DNA of 13,358 nt, from assembly GCA_038532435.1 (NCBI GenBank), contig JBCBAP010000079.1, forward strand, positions 1 through 13,358, written 5' to 3'. Shown one piece after another: positions 7,068 to 13,358 of this stretch. The position numbers and the translations under genes were made by a program. Position 1 is the stretch's first letter; each line of letters opens with the position of its first letter. The stretch comes from JBCBAP01 sp038532435 (lineage in GTDB: Bacteria > Pseudomonadota > Alphaproteobacteria > Rhodobacterales > Rhodobacteraceae). A model generated the notes under the pieces. It was not told where the DNA came from. It did not search any database and saw only the letters and a list, made by a program, of their open reading frames with translations.

Positions 7068-7078
7068 GGTGCACCTGT
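7065..7078. promoter_or_regulatory. Perfect 14-bp palindrome ACAGGTGCACCTGT
   Basis: The 14 bases equal their own reverse complement. The palindrome overlaps the end of the CGTGACA repeat and lies 78 nt upstream of the peroxidase start codon and 162 nt upstream of hom. Its GGTGCACC core recurs at 7166-7173. A symmetric site like this suits a dimeric regulator such as a LuxR-type protein; which protein binds is not shown. Confidence 0.4.
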
Positions 7079-7164
7079 TCGTAGCGTTTTGGGAACCAGT
7101 GATGGGCCTTCCCTGCACCTTGGCACAAGTTGCTGTTTTTCTTGCCACGAAATCGGCTGCGGAG

Positions 7165-7174
7165 CGGTGCACCG
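7165..7174. promoter_or_regulatory. Perfect 10-bp palindrome CGGTGCACCG, second copy of the GGTGCACC core
   Basis: This palindrome shares its central eight bases with the one at 7065-7078; the centres are 98 bp apart. It lies 66 nt upstream of the hom start. Two symmetric copies of one core in a single 253-nt intergenic region suggest paired operator sites, possibly with looping. GC-rich palindromes do arise by chance. Confidence 0.33.
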
Positions 7175-7193
7175 AGGTTGAAAGCTCCCGGGG

Positions 7194-7235
7194 GGTCCTC
7201 TAACAACGGGCAGCGTTTCAGACAGCCCGAGGACC
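7194..7235 (+). promoter_or_regulatory. Leader hairpin that would sequester the hom ribosome-binding site
   Basis: GGTCCTC (7194-7200) is perfectly complementary to GAGGACC (7229-7235), which contains the hom Shine-Dalgarno GAGGA (7229-7233). Directly inside, GGGC (7208-7211) pairs with GCCC (7225-7228), so the two stems stack with a 7-nt bulge on the 5' side and a 13-nt loop. In the mRNA the binding site would be paired until the stem opens, implying control at translation initiation. I do not recognise it as a named riboswitch or RNA thermometer. Confidence 0.4.
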
Positions 7236-7240
7236 ATGCC

Positions 7241-8527
7241 ATGACCGCGCCCCTTCGCCTTGCCATCGCCGGCCTCGGAACCGTCGGCGCGGGGGTCGTG
7301 AAGATCGTGCAGCAGCACGGGGACCTGCTGGCCCTGCGCGCCGGGCGGGGCATAGAGATCTCGGCGGTGTCCGCCCGCTCCCGCGGGAAGGACCGGGGCG
7401 TCGACCTGAGTGACTACGCGTGGGAGGATGATCCGGTCGCACTCGCCCGACGGGATGATGTGGATCTCGTCGTCGAGGTCATGGGCGGTGAGGACGGTCC
7501 CGCGAAAGCCACCGTGGAGACCGCACTCGCCGGGGGAAAGCACGTCGTCACCGCGAACAAGGCCATGCTCGCCCTGCACGGGGACGAAATGGCACGGCTC
7601 GCGGAAAACGCAGCGGTTGCATTGCGTTACGAGGCTGCGGTCGCCGGTGGGATACCGGTGATCAAGGCCCTCGGCGAAGGGCTCGCGGGCAACGCGATCA
7701 CCCGGGTCATGGGGGTCATGAACGGCACCTGCAACTACATCCTGACGGAGATGGAAGCGACCGGCGCGGATTATGCGGACGTGCTGCGGGACGCACAACG
7801 CCTTGGCTATGCGGAGGCGGATCCGACCGTGGATGTGGGCGGCATCGATGCAGCACACAAGCTTGCGCTGCTCTCCGCCCTTGCCTTCGGGACGAAGGTC
7901 GACTTCGGCGCGATCAAGATCGAAGGGATCGAGCGGATCTCCCTCTCGGACATCCGCTACGCCGCCGGCATGGGCTACCGCATCAAGCTGCTGGGCGTGG
8001 CGCGGATGAACGCGGACGGGCTCGAACAGCGGATGCAGCCCTGTCTGGTACCTGCATCCTCTCCGCTCGGCCAGCTTGAGAGCGTGACCAACATGGTCGT
8101 CATCGACGGGGATCATGTGGCGCAGACGGTCCATAGCGGCCCCGGCGCGGGCGAGGGGCCGACCGCCTCTGCCATCATGGGCGATGTCATGGATGTGGCA
8201 CGGGGTATCGTGATCCCGCCGTTCGGCATCCCCGTCGGCAGACTTGCGGCGGCCCCGAAATCGACCTCCGGGGCGGAGGCTGCGTACTATCTGAGGTTCA
8301 TGCTTCAGGATCAGCCCGGCACACTCGCGACCATTGCCACGGCGCTCGCGAAGCAGGGCGTGTCCATCGACCGGATGCGGCAGGAGGAGCATGAGGGCGA
8401 CACCGCCGCGGTGCTTATCGTAACCCACGCTTGCGCGCGGGCGCAGCTCGACCTGGCACTGGCAGAGATCGGCGGGGACGCCGCGTCCCTCGCCGACCCT
8501 GTGGCGATCCGGATCGAGACGGTCTAG
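7241..8527 (+). CDS. hom: Homoserine dehydrogenase
   Basis: A 428-aa cytoplasmic enzyme that reduces aspartate semialdehyde to homoserine with NAD(P)H, the branch point to threonine and methionine. The N-terminus has the Rossmann motif GLGTVGAGVV (11-20), followed by KHVVTANKAML, EAAVAGGIPVIKALGEGLAG, GVMNGTCNYIL and GYAEADPTVDVGGIDAAHK, all hallmarks of the catalytic domain. Residues about 349-428 are an ACT regulatory domain (LRFMLQDQPGTLATIATAL), which in this family usually mediates threonine feedback inhibition. It lacks an aspartokinase domain, so it is the monofunctional type. ATG 7241 is chosen because GAGGA is 7 nt upstream; the frame is open earlier but that part is the leader. It appears to be a single-gene transcript, and its stop shares CTAG with the stop of the convergent transporter gene. 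Confidence 0.97.
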   Translation: MTAPLRLAIAGLGTVGAGVVKIVQQHGDLLALRAGRGIEISAVSARSRGKDRGVDLSDYAWEDDPVALARRDDVDLVVEVMGGEDGPAKATVETALAGGKHVVTANKAMLALHGDEMARLAENAAVALRYEAAVAGGIPVIKALGEGLAGNAITRVMGVMNGTCNYILTEMEATGADYADVLRDAQRLGYAEADPTVDVGGIDAAHKLALLSALAFGTKVDFGAIKIEGIERISLSDIRYAAGMGYRIKLLGVARMNADGLEQRMQPCLVPASSPLGQLESVTNMVVIDGDHVAQTVHSGPGAGEGPTASAIMGDVMDVARGIVIPPFGIPVGRLAAAPKSTSGAEAAYYLRFMLQDQPGTLATIATALAKQGVSIDRMRQEEHEGDTAAVLIVTHACARAQLDLALAEIGGDAASLADPVAIRIETV

Positions 8528-9396
8528 GCCGCAGCTGCGACCTTCCGGCGGCTCCACCACACAAACGGCAGCGCAACCGCGTACATGGTGAGGCCGTAAA
8601 CCCCCGCAGGAATAGCGAATTCCGGAATAGTGGCGCTTGCGCCCGCAATAATCCCGGCGATGGCGATGCCGACCGTACTGTTCTGCTGACCGGCCTCCAG
8701 CGCGATGGCAACACCGTCCTTCACCGACAGTCCCGCAAGCACCGCACCGCCATAGCCGATGGCCAGCATGGCGATGTTGAAACCGATGAGCAGCGGCCCG
8801 AGGGTCGGCAGGTTCGTGATGAAGAGCGTCCAGTTCGACGCAAGTGCAGCCACGACAATGACCACGAAGAGCACCACCGCAAGCTTCGCGAAGATGGGCT
8901 CAATAGCGGCGGCAACCCTTGGTGCAAGATGGTTGAGCGCGACCCCGATCCCGACCGGTACGGCAGCGATCAGGAACATGGAGATGCCGAGGCTTGTTGT
9001 ATTCACATCGGGCGCGTCGAGCCCCATGAAATAGGTTGCTGACCAGCTGACCAGAATCGGCACGGTAAGGACCGACAACAGGCTCACCACCGCTGTCAGC
9101 GTGATCGACAGGGCAAGCGTTCCCCCCGCCAGCCGCGTGAGAATGTTCGACGTCACCCCCCCGGGGCAGAAGGCAAGCAGCATGAAACCGAACGCGAGCG
9201 CCGGGGGCAGACTCACCGCCAGCAGCACGATGAAGGCAAGTACGGGCAGGACCACGACCTGCAGGATCGCGCCGATCGCGAAAGCCTTCGGAACCTTCAC
9301 AATCCGCGTGAAGTCCTCCACGCGCAGGCCAAGGCCCAGCGACAGCATGATGATGGCCAGCGATACCGGCAGACCGACGGTCAAGAGTATGTTCAT
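8524..9396 (-). CDS. Bile acid:sodium symporter (BASS) family transporter
   Basis: A 290-aa, very hydrophobic inner-membrane protein with about nine to ten predicted helices. The CPGGVTSNILTRLAGG and ALSITLTAVVSLLS blocks match the first discontinuous helix and the sodium-site region of ASBT-like transporters. EAGQQNSTVGIAIA matches the second crossing helix, with the conserved Glu and Gln. Families of this type move bile acids, pyruvate, pantoate or other organic anions with sodium; the substrate here cannot be told. ATG 9396 is chosen for the GGAGGT 4 nt upstream; the longer open frame would add a non-hydrophobic, low-quality 51 residues. It is a single minus-strand gene between hom and glpX, divergent from glpX across 151 nt. 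It is unrelated in function to its neighbours, so far as can be seen. Confidence 0.92.
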   Translation of the reverse strand: MNILLTVGLPVSLAIIMLSLGLGLRVEDFTRIVKVPKAFAIGAILQVVVLPVLAFIVLLAVSLPPALAFGFMLLAFCPGGVTSNILTRLAGGTLALSITLTAVVSLLSVLTVPILVSWSATYFMGLDAPDVNTTSLGISMFLIAAVPVGIGVALNHLAPRVAAAIEPIFAKLAVVLFVVIVVAALASNWTLFITNLPTLGPLLIGFNIAMLAIGYGGAVLAGLSVKDGVAIALEAGQQNSTVGIAIAGIIAGASATIPEFAIPAGVYGLTMYAVALPFVWWSRRKVAAAA

Positions 9397-9547
9397 CCCC
9401 ACCTCCCTCGTTTCGTTTTTTTGCGATCCTGCGGCGGAACGTCCTGAAGCGCAAAGCGAAAGCGCCCCGCGCCCCCGTTTTTCTTGTATTCGAGGGAGAG
9501 CCGTTCCATAGACAACCCGCAGTTCCATCTCCCGCAGGAGGCCATCC

Positions 9548-10528
9548 ATGGCGAAGTCCCCCAGTACACCCGAAGCACTCTTTTCCGACCGCCTGCTGTC
9601 GCTGGGCCTCGCGCGGGTGTCGGAGGCGGCGGCGATCGCGGCGGCGAAGCTGATTGGCCGCGGTGACGAGAAGGCGGCGGATCAGGCCGCGGTGGACGCC
9701 ATGCGCACCCAGTTGAACATGCTCGACATTTCCGGCGTCGTCGTGATCGGCGAAGGGGAACGGGACGAGGCGCCGATGCTTTTCATCGGTGAGGAGGTCG
9801 GGACCGGGAAGGGCCCCGGCGTGGACATCGCGCTCGACCCGCTCGAGGGAACGACCCTGACGGCAAAGGACATGCCCAACGCGCTCGCGGTGATCGCGAT
9901 GGGGCCCCGTGGCTCCATGCTGCACGCGCCCGACGTCTATATGGACAAGCTCGCGATCGGGCCCGGATATCCCGAGGGCATCGTGTCGCTCGACATGACG
10001 CCCACCCAGAGGATCCAGGTCATCGCGGCCGCCAAGGGATGCCGGACCGACGGGGTCACGGTCTGCTGCCTCGAACGCCCCCGCCATCAGGAGCTGATCG
10101 CCGAGATCCGCGCGACCGGCGCCCGCATCCGCCTCATCACGGACGGGGACGTGGCCGGTGTGATCCACTGTGCGGAGGCCGAAAAGACCGGCATCGACAT
10201 GTATATGGGTTCCGGCGGCGCGCCGGAGGGTGTTCTCGCTGCCGCCGCGCTCAAGTGCATGGGCGGCCAGATGCAGGGCAAGCTTCTGTTCCGCAACGAC
10301 GATGAGCGCGGCCGGGCGAAGAAGGCGGGGATCACCGACCTAGACAAGATCTACGACCGGGACGACATGGTGACGGAACACGTCATCTTCGCCGCGACCG
10401 GCGTCACCGACGGCTCCATCGTTTCCGGCGCCCGGTGGGATGGCGACTATCTGGAGACCGAGACGATCCTGATGCGCTCCCGCACCGGCTCCGTCCGGAG
10501 GCTCTACTACCGGCAGAAGAACAACTGA
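9548..10528 (+). CDS. glpX: Class II fructose-1,6-bisphosphatase
   Basis: A 326-aa cytoplasmic enzyme that hydrolyses fructose 1,6-bisphosphate to fructose 6-phosphate in gluconeogenesis; in some relatives it also acts on sedoheptulose bisphosphate. The lithium-sensitive phosphatase signatures are clear: IGEGERDEAPML (67-78) and DIALDPLEGTT (93-103), with metal-binding acids at D40, E69/E71 and D93/D97. The GSGGAPEGVLAAAALKCMGG block is typical of GlpX. Length matches the family. ATG 9548 has AGGAGG 6 nt upstream. It leads a tightly packed group: its TGA overlaps the ATG of the isochorismatase-like gene by one base. Confidence 0.96.
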   Translation: MAKSPSTPEALFSDRLLSLGLARVSEAAAIAAAKLIGRGDEKAADQAAVDAMRTQLNMLDISGVVVIGEGERDEAPMLFIGEEVGTGKGPGVDIALDPLEGTTLTAKDMPNALAVIAMGPRGSMLHAPDVYMDKLAIGPGYPEGIVSLDMTPTQRIQVIAAAKGCRTDGVTVCCLERPRHQELIAEIRATGARIRLITDGDVAGVIHCAEAEKTGIDMYMGSGGAPEGVLAAAALKCMGGQMQGKLLFRNDDERGRAKKAGITDLDKIYDRDDMVTEHVIFAATGVTDGSIVSGARWDGDYLETETILMRSRTGSVRRLYYRQKNN

Positions 10529-11103
10529 TGACCACCGCGCTCCTGCTCATCGACATCCAGGTCGGGTTCGACGATCCGTGGTGGGGCGCGCGGAACAATC
10601 CCGACGCGGAGGTGCAGGCAGGTCGGCTGCTGGACGCCTTTCGCGCGGATGGCCGGCCGGTGTTCCATGTCCGTCACCTCTCCAACACCGGATCCCCCTT
10701 GCAGGAAGGTGGATCCGGCACGGCGATCAAGCCGGAGGTGGCACCCGCACCCGGCGAGCCCGTCTTTGACAAGCGGGTGAACTCCGCCTTCATCGACACC
10801 GGCCTGCAGGACCGCCTGCGGGAGGCGAGCGTGACCGACCTCGTGATTGCCGGTCTCACCACACCCCATTGCGTGTCCACCAGCGCGCGCATGGCCGCGA
10901 ACCTTGGTTTTGGGGTCACGGTGGTCGAAGATGCCTGCGCGGACTTCGCTCGGGGGGCTGACGCCACGTTCCACCCGGCCGCACCTGCGCTCACGCCGGA
11001 GGCGAGCCATTTCGCGGCACTCGCGCACCTGCACGGGGAGTTTGCGACCGTGGCCTCCTCCTCCACGGTGTTGAGCGCGCTTGCGGGCAGGCAGCATGGC
11101 TGA
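10528..11103 (+). CDS. Isochorismatase-family cysteine hydrolase
   Basis: A 191-aa alpha/beta hydrolase of the isochorismatase-like fold (nicotinamidase, N-carbamoylsarcosine amidase and relatives). The catalytic triad is visible: Asp9 in LLLIDIQ, Lys82 in VFDKRVNSAF, and Cys115 in TTPHCVSTSARMA, with the cis-peptide region before it. The catalytic Cys makes amide or imide hydrolysis more likely than vinyl-ether hydrolysis, but the substrate cannot be named. The metal-site His pattern of nicotinamidase is not obvious. The ATG shares one base with the glpX stop and has only a weak purine-rich stretch upstream, so translation is probably coupled. It overlaps the next gene by 8 nt. Confidence 0.9.
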   Translation: MTTALLLIDIQVGFDDPWWGARNNPDAEVQAGRLLDAFRADGRPVFHVRHLSNTGSPLQEGGSGTAIKPEVAPAPGEPVFDKRVNSAFIDTGLQDRLREASVTDLVIAGLTTPHCVSTSARMAANLGFGVTVVEDACADFARGADATFHPAAPALTPEASHFAALAHLHGEFATVASSSTVLSALAGRQHG

Positions 11104-11362
11104 CGATCCGAGCAACCCGCGCCACCTGATCGGTCCGATCATCGGGATCACAGTCTTCGCGGGCATGTCGATTGCGATCTGTGCGCTGCTGGTCGCCCGC
11201 TGGGCGGAGATGCCCTGGATCGCCCGCGGGATGTTTGCTCTCTGGATCGCGGCGACGATCTGGGGCGTCTCCCGGGGGGTGAAGCGGATCTTTGCCCGCG
11301 CTCGGGGAGAGCAGGACAGCGCAAGCCGCCGGGCCGAAGCCTATCTGGACCGGGACGACTAG
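11096..11362 (+). CDS. Small two-helix membrane protein, function unknown
   Basis: An 88-aa protein that I do not recognise. Two hydrophobic helices are visible at about 11-34 (GPIIGITVFAGMSIAICALL) and 41-63 (IARGMFALWIAATIWGV). A basic segment (RGVKRIFARAR) and a charged tail follow, which by the positive-inside rule suggests a cytoplasmic C-terminus. ATG 11096 is chosen because it fits the overlap with the preceding stop (8 nt) and starts the hydrophilic MADDPSN leader; a TTG at 11081 would add five residues. It is co-transcribed with the isochorismatase-like gene. There is a 67-nt gap to recJ. Confidence 0.75.
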   Translation: MADDPSNPRHLIGPIIGITVFAGMSIAICALLVARWAEMPWIARGMFALWIAATIWGVSRGVKRIFARARGEQDSASRRAEAYLDRDD

Positions 11363-11429
11363 GAACCCTTTACCACCCACACCACACTTGGTAGGCTCAC
11401 GCAGATACCCAACCAGATGTGGAATGCGC

Positions 11430-13202
11430 ATGTCCTTCGACGGCACCGATCTTCCGGCCCCATGCCTGGGCGTTGCCCGATCCCTGACCGGGCGTTTCTG
11501 GCGGGCGCCGGAGCCGGAGGTGGAGCGCAAGGCAGCGGCACTTTTGCAGCAGACCGGGCTGCCGGATCTCATCTGCCGGGTGCTCGCGCACCGCGGAGTG
11601 GCGGCTGACGAGGCGGAGACCTACCTCGCCCCCCGGCTCAGGGACCTGATGCCCGACCCCTCCACCCTTCTGGACATGGACCGGGCCGTCGAAACGCTCC
11701 TCAGCGCTGTGGCGTCCCGCGCGCGCATCGCGGTTTTCGCTGACTATGACGTGGATGGCGGAGCCTCGGCAGCGCTGCTCATCGACTGGCTGCGCCCGCA
11801 CGGTATTGCCGCGACGCTCTACGTGCCCGACCGTATCGACGAGGGCTACGGGCCGAACGTGCCAGCGATGGAGGCGCTTGCCCGCGATCATGACCTGATC
11901 ATCTGCGTGGATTGCGGCACGCTCAGCCACGCGCCCATCGCGGCGGCGAAGGCTGCAGGCGCCAAGGTTCTGGTGCTCGATCACCACCAGGGCGGGGAGA
12001 CCCTGCCGGAAGCGGAGGCGGTGGTGAACCCCAACCGGCAGGACGAGACCGGTGATCTTGGCTTCCTGTGCGCCGCCGGGGTCGTTTTCATGATGCTGGT
12101 CGCCGCCAACCGGGCATTGCGTTCCGAGGGGCGCGATGCACCGGATCTGATGGGCCTTCTCGATCTGGTCGCACTTGCGACCGTGGCGGATGTGGCTCCC
12201 CTCGTCGGGCTCAACCGCGCCTTTGTCCGGCAGGGGCTGGCTGTCATGGGGCGGCGGGGGCGTCCGGGGCTGGTCGCCCTGTCGGACACGGCCCGGATCA
12301 CGAGCGCCCCGTCGGCCTATCACCTGGGCTACATGCTCGGCCCCCGGGTCAACGCGGGCGGCCGCATCGGAGCGGCCGACCTCGGCGCGCGGCTGCTCGC
12401 GACCCGGGACCCTCACGAGGCGGCGGCACTTGCGGAACGGCTCGATGCGCTCAACGCGGAGCGGCGGGGGATCGAGGCGGAAGTCCTGGCCCAGGCCCTC
12501 GATCAGACAGAGTCGCGCGGAACAGACGGCCCCTTGGTCTGGGCCGCGGGAGAGGGCTGGCACCCGGGTGTGGTTGGCATTGTCGCCTCCCGGCTGACGG
12601 AGGCGACCAACCGGCCCGCCATTGTCATCGGCCTCGCCGACGGGGAGGGCAAAGGGTCCGGCCGGAGCGTGAGCGGGGTGGACCTCGGCGCTTCCGTCGC
12701 CGCCTGTACCCGCGAAGGGCTGCTGCTTAAAGGCGGCGGTCACGCCATGGCGGCAGGTCTGACCGTGGCCGAGGATCAGCTCGAGGCGGCGATGGACCGG
12801 CTCAGCACTCTGCTCGACCGTCAGGGCGCTGCAGCAACCGGTCCCCGGTCCCTGCGCATCGACGGGCTTGTCGGCCCGGGCGGCGTCACGGCCGATCTCA
12901 TCGACCAGATGGAAGGCGCTGGCCCATTCGGAGCGGGAAGCCCCGCCCCGCGCGTGGCCCTGCGCGACGTGCGCATCGGCTTTGCCAAGCGGGCGGGCGA
13001 GTCCCATCTTCGCCTCCGGCTGAACGGCGCGGGCGGCGGCATCGACGCCATCGCCTTCCGCGCATTCGAAAGCGAGCTTGGCCCCCGGCTGGAAGCACAC
13101 GGCGGTGCGCCGTTTCACATCGCCGGGCGGCTCGAGATCGATGACTGGGGCGGACGGCGACAACCCAAACTGCGGGTTGAGGATGCCGCGGAAGTGACGT
13201 GA
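11430..13202 (+). CDS. recJ: Single-stranded-DNA-specific exonuclease RecJ
   Basis: A 590-aa cytoplasmic 5'-3' exonuclease of the DHH superfamily, acting in RecF-pathway recombination, mismatch repair and base excision repair. The DHH motifs occur in order: DYDVDG (105-110), CVDCGTLSH (159-167), LDHHQGGE (183-190), a DLVALATVADVAPL block, and NAGGRIGAADLG. The DHHA1 signature GGGHAMAAGLT follows, then an OB-type C-terminal domain. All metal-binding acids and histidines I can check are intact, so it should be active. The frame is open to 11292, but I take ATG 11430 (MSFDGTDL), with GGAA 5 nt upstream; ATG 11424 is an equally close alternative adding two residues. The earlier part overlaps the small membrane gene. 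It is probably in the glpX transcription unit. Confidence 0.95.
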   Translation: MSFDGTDLPAPCLGVARSLTGRFWRAPEPEVERKAAALLQQTGLPDLICRVLAHRGVAADEAETYLAPRLRDLMPDPSTLLDMDRAVETLLSAVASRARIAVFADYDVDGGASAALLIDWLRPHGIAATLYVPDRIDEGYGPNVPAMEALARDHDLIICVDCGTLSHAPIAAAKAAGAKVLVLDHHQGGETLPEAEAVVNPNRQDETGDLGFLCAAGVVFMMLVAANRALRSEGRDAPDLMGLLDLVALATVADVAPLVGLNRAFVRQGLAVMGRRGRPGLVALSDTARITSAPSAYHLGYMLGPRVNAGGRIGAADLGARLLATRDPHEAAALAERLDALNAERRGIEAEVLAQALDQTESRGTDGPLVWAAGEGWHPGVVGIVASRLTEATNRPAIVIGLADGEGKGSGRSVSGVDLGASVAACTREGLLLKGGGHAMAAGLTVAEDQLEAAMDRLSTLLDRQGAAATGPRSLRIDGLVGPGGVTADLIDQMEGAGPFGAGSPAPRVALRDVRIGFAKRAGESHLRLRLNGAGGGIDAIAFRAFESELGPRLEAHGGAPFHIAGRLEIDDWGGRRQPKLRVEDAAEVT

Positions 13203-13232
13203 CAAGAATCCGTCATACCCTGTGAAAAGGTG

Positions 13233-13263
13233 CTTGCACCCGCCCCGCGTTTGCGCGTACACA
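13233..13263 (+). promoter_or_regulatory. Possible promoter of the tRNA-Glu gene
   Basis: TTGCAC (13234-13239) and TACACA (13258-13263) are separated by 18 bp, with the tRNA 5' end 18 nt further on. Each hexamer matches only about half of the sigma-70 consensus. The position is right for a tRNA promoter in the 79-nt gap after recJ, and nothing better is seen there. Confidence 0.3.
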
Positions 13264-13281
13264 CCCTCCACACTGATCGGA

Positions 13282-13357
13282 GCGCCCTTCGTCTAGTGGT
13301 CTAGGACGCCGCCCTTTCACGGCGGAAACACGGGTTCGAGTCCCGTAGGGCGTACCA
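13282..13357 (+). tRNA. tRNA-Glu (anticodon UUC)
   Basis: The gene folds fully. The acceptor stem pairs 13282-13288 with 13347-13353 (seven pairs, the first a G-U). The anticodon stem CCGCC/GGCGG encloses a 7-nt loop with TTC at 13316-13318. The T arm ACGGG/CCCGT carries TTCGAGT. CCA is encoded at 13355-13357. The D-arm region TCGTCTAGTGG and the whole anticodon arm match the well-known bacterial tRNA-Glu. It is complete and ends one base before the window edge. Confidence 0.97.
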
Positions 13358-13358
13358 C

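Noticed and set aside
7121..7133. Sigma-54-like promoter TGGCAC...TTGC upstream of hom
   Set aside because: The GG and GC elements are 8 bp apart instead of the required 10, so the spacing excludes a normal -24/-12 promoter.
11292..11429. N-terminal extension of RecJ
   Set aside because: It overlaps the small membrane protein gene in another frame and does not resemble RecJ; a normal RecJ length starts at 11430 or 11424.
13229..13240. GGTGCTTGCACC inverted repeat after recJ as a terminator
   Set aside because: The loop is only 2-4 nt, the stem is short and no T-run follows; it also overlaps the possible tRNA promoter.
11397..13271. Very long open frame antisense to recJ, and similar ones antisense to the BTAD gene, hom, the transporter and the peroxidase
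   Set aside because: They mirror the codon pattern of well-identified genes in GC-rich DNA, show no recognisable domain and have low-complexity Arg/Pro/Gly/His-rich products.

Overview
The window reads as a chromosomal segment of a high-GC alphaproteobacterium, most likely a Rhodobacterales (roseobacter-type) genome. I infer this from the dense GC-rich coding, the style of the proteins, and a hom / glpX / recJ / tRNA-Glu backbone. I see no insertion sequence, phage gene, CRISPR array or plasmid gene.

Layout: bases 1-915 carry the 3' end of nadB (L-aspartate oxidase), whose start lies outside the window. Bases about 1047-6987 form an accessory block of five genes in three transcription units. 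A LuxR-type regulator with a degenerate receiver domain (minus strand) is divergent from a YcaO-domain gene. The YcaO gene is translationally coupled to a SARP/BTAD-type regulator with TPRs (plus strand). Converging on these from the right is a minus-strand pair: an animal-type heme peroxidase followed 29 nt later by a 132-aa protein that weakly resembles the nitrile-hydratase-like leader peptides (NHLP) of some RiPP precursors. From 7241 on the genes are mainly housekeeping: hom (plus), a bile acid:sodium symporter family transporter (minus, ending on the same CTAG as hom), then glpX, an isochorismatase-family hydrolase, a small membrane protein and recJ (all plus), and a complete tRNA-Glu(UUC) at the right edge.

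The most interesting part is the accessory block. YcaO enzymes activate backbone amides with ATP, usually on ribosomal peptides. Here YcaO stands without the usual partner protein, TfuA, dehydrogenase or exporter, but beside a heme peroxidase and a small leader-like protein. The working inference is an uncharacterised peptide- or protein-modification system with two dedicated regulators. Regulatory DNA supports a single regulon: the luxR/ycaO and peroxidase/hom intergenic regions share a 9-base identity inside heptamer direct repeats spaced exactly 11 bp, followed at 10-11 bp on the minus strand by a TATC-starting hexamer. This geometry is known for SARP/OmpR-type regulators, and one is encoded in the block.

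The peroxidase/hom intergenic region also holds two copies of the palindromic core GGTGCACC and, just before hom, a hairpin that would bury the hom ribosome-binding site. All family calls come from reading motifs by eye; no database search was possible.
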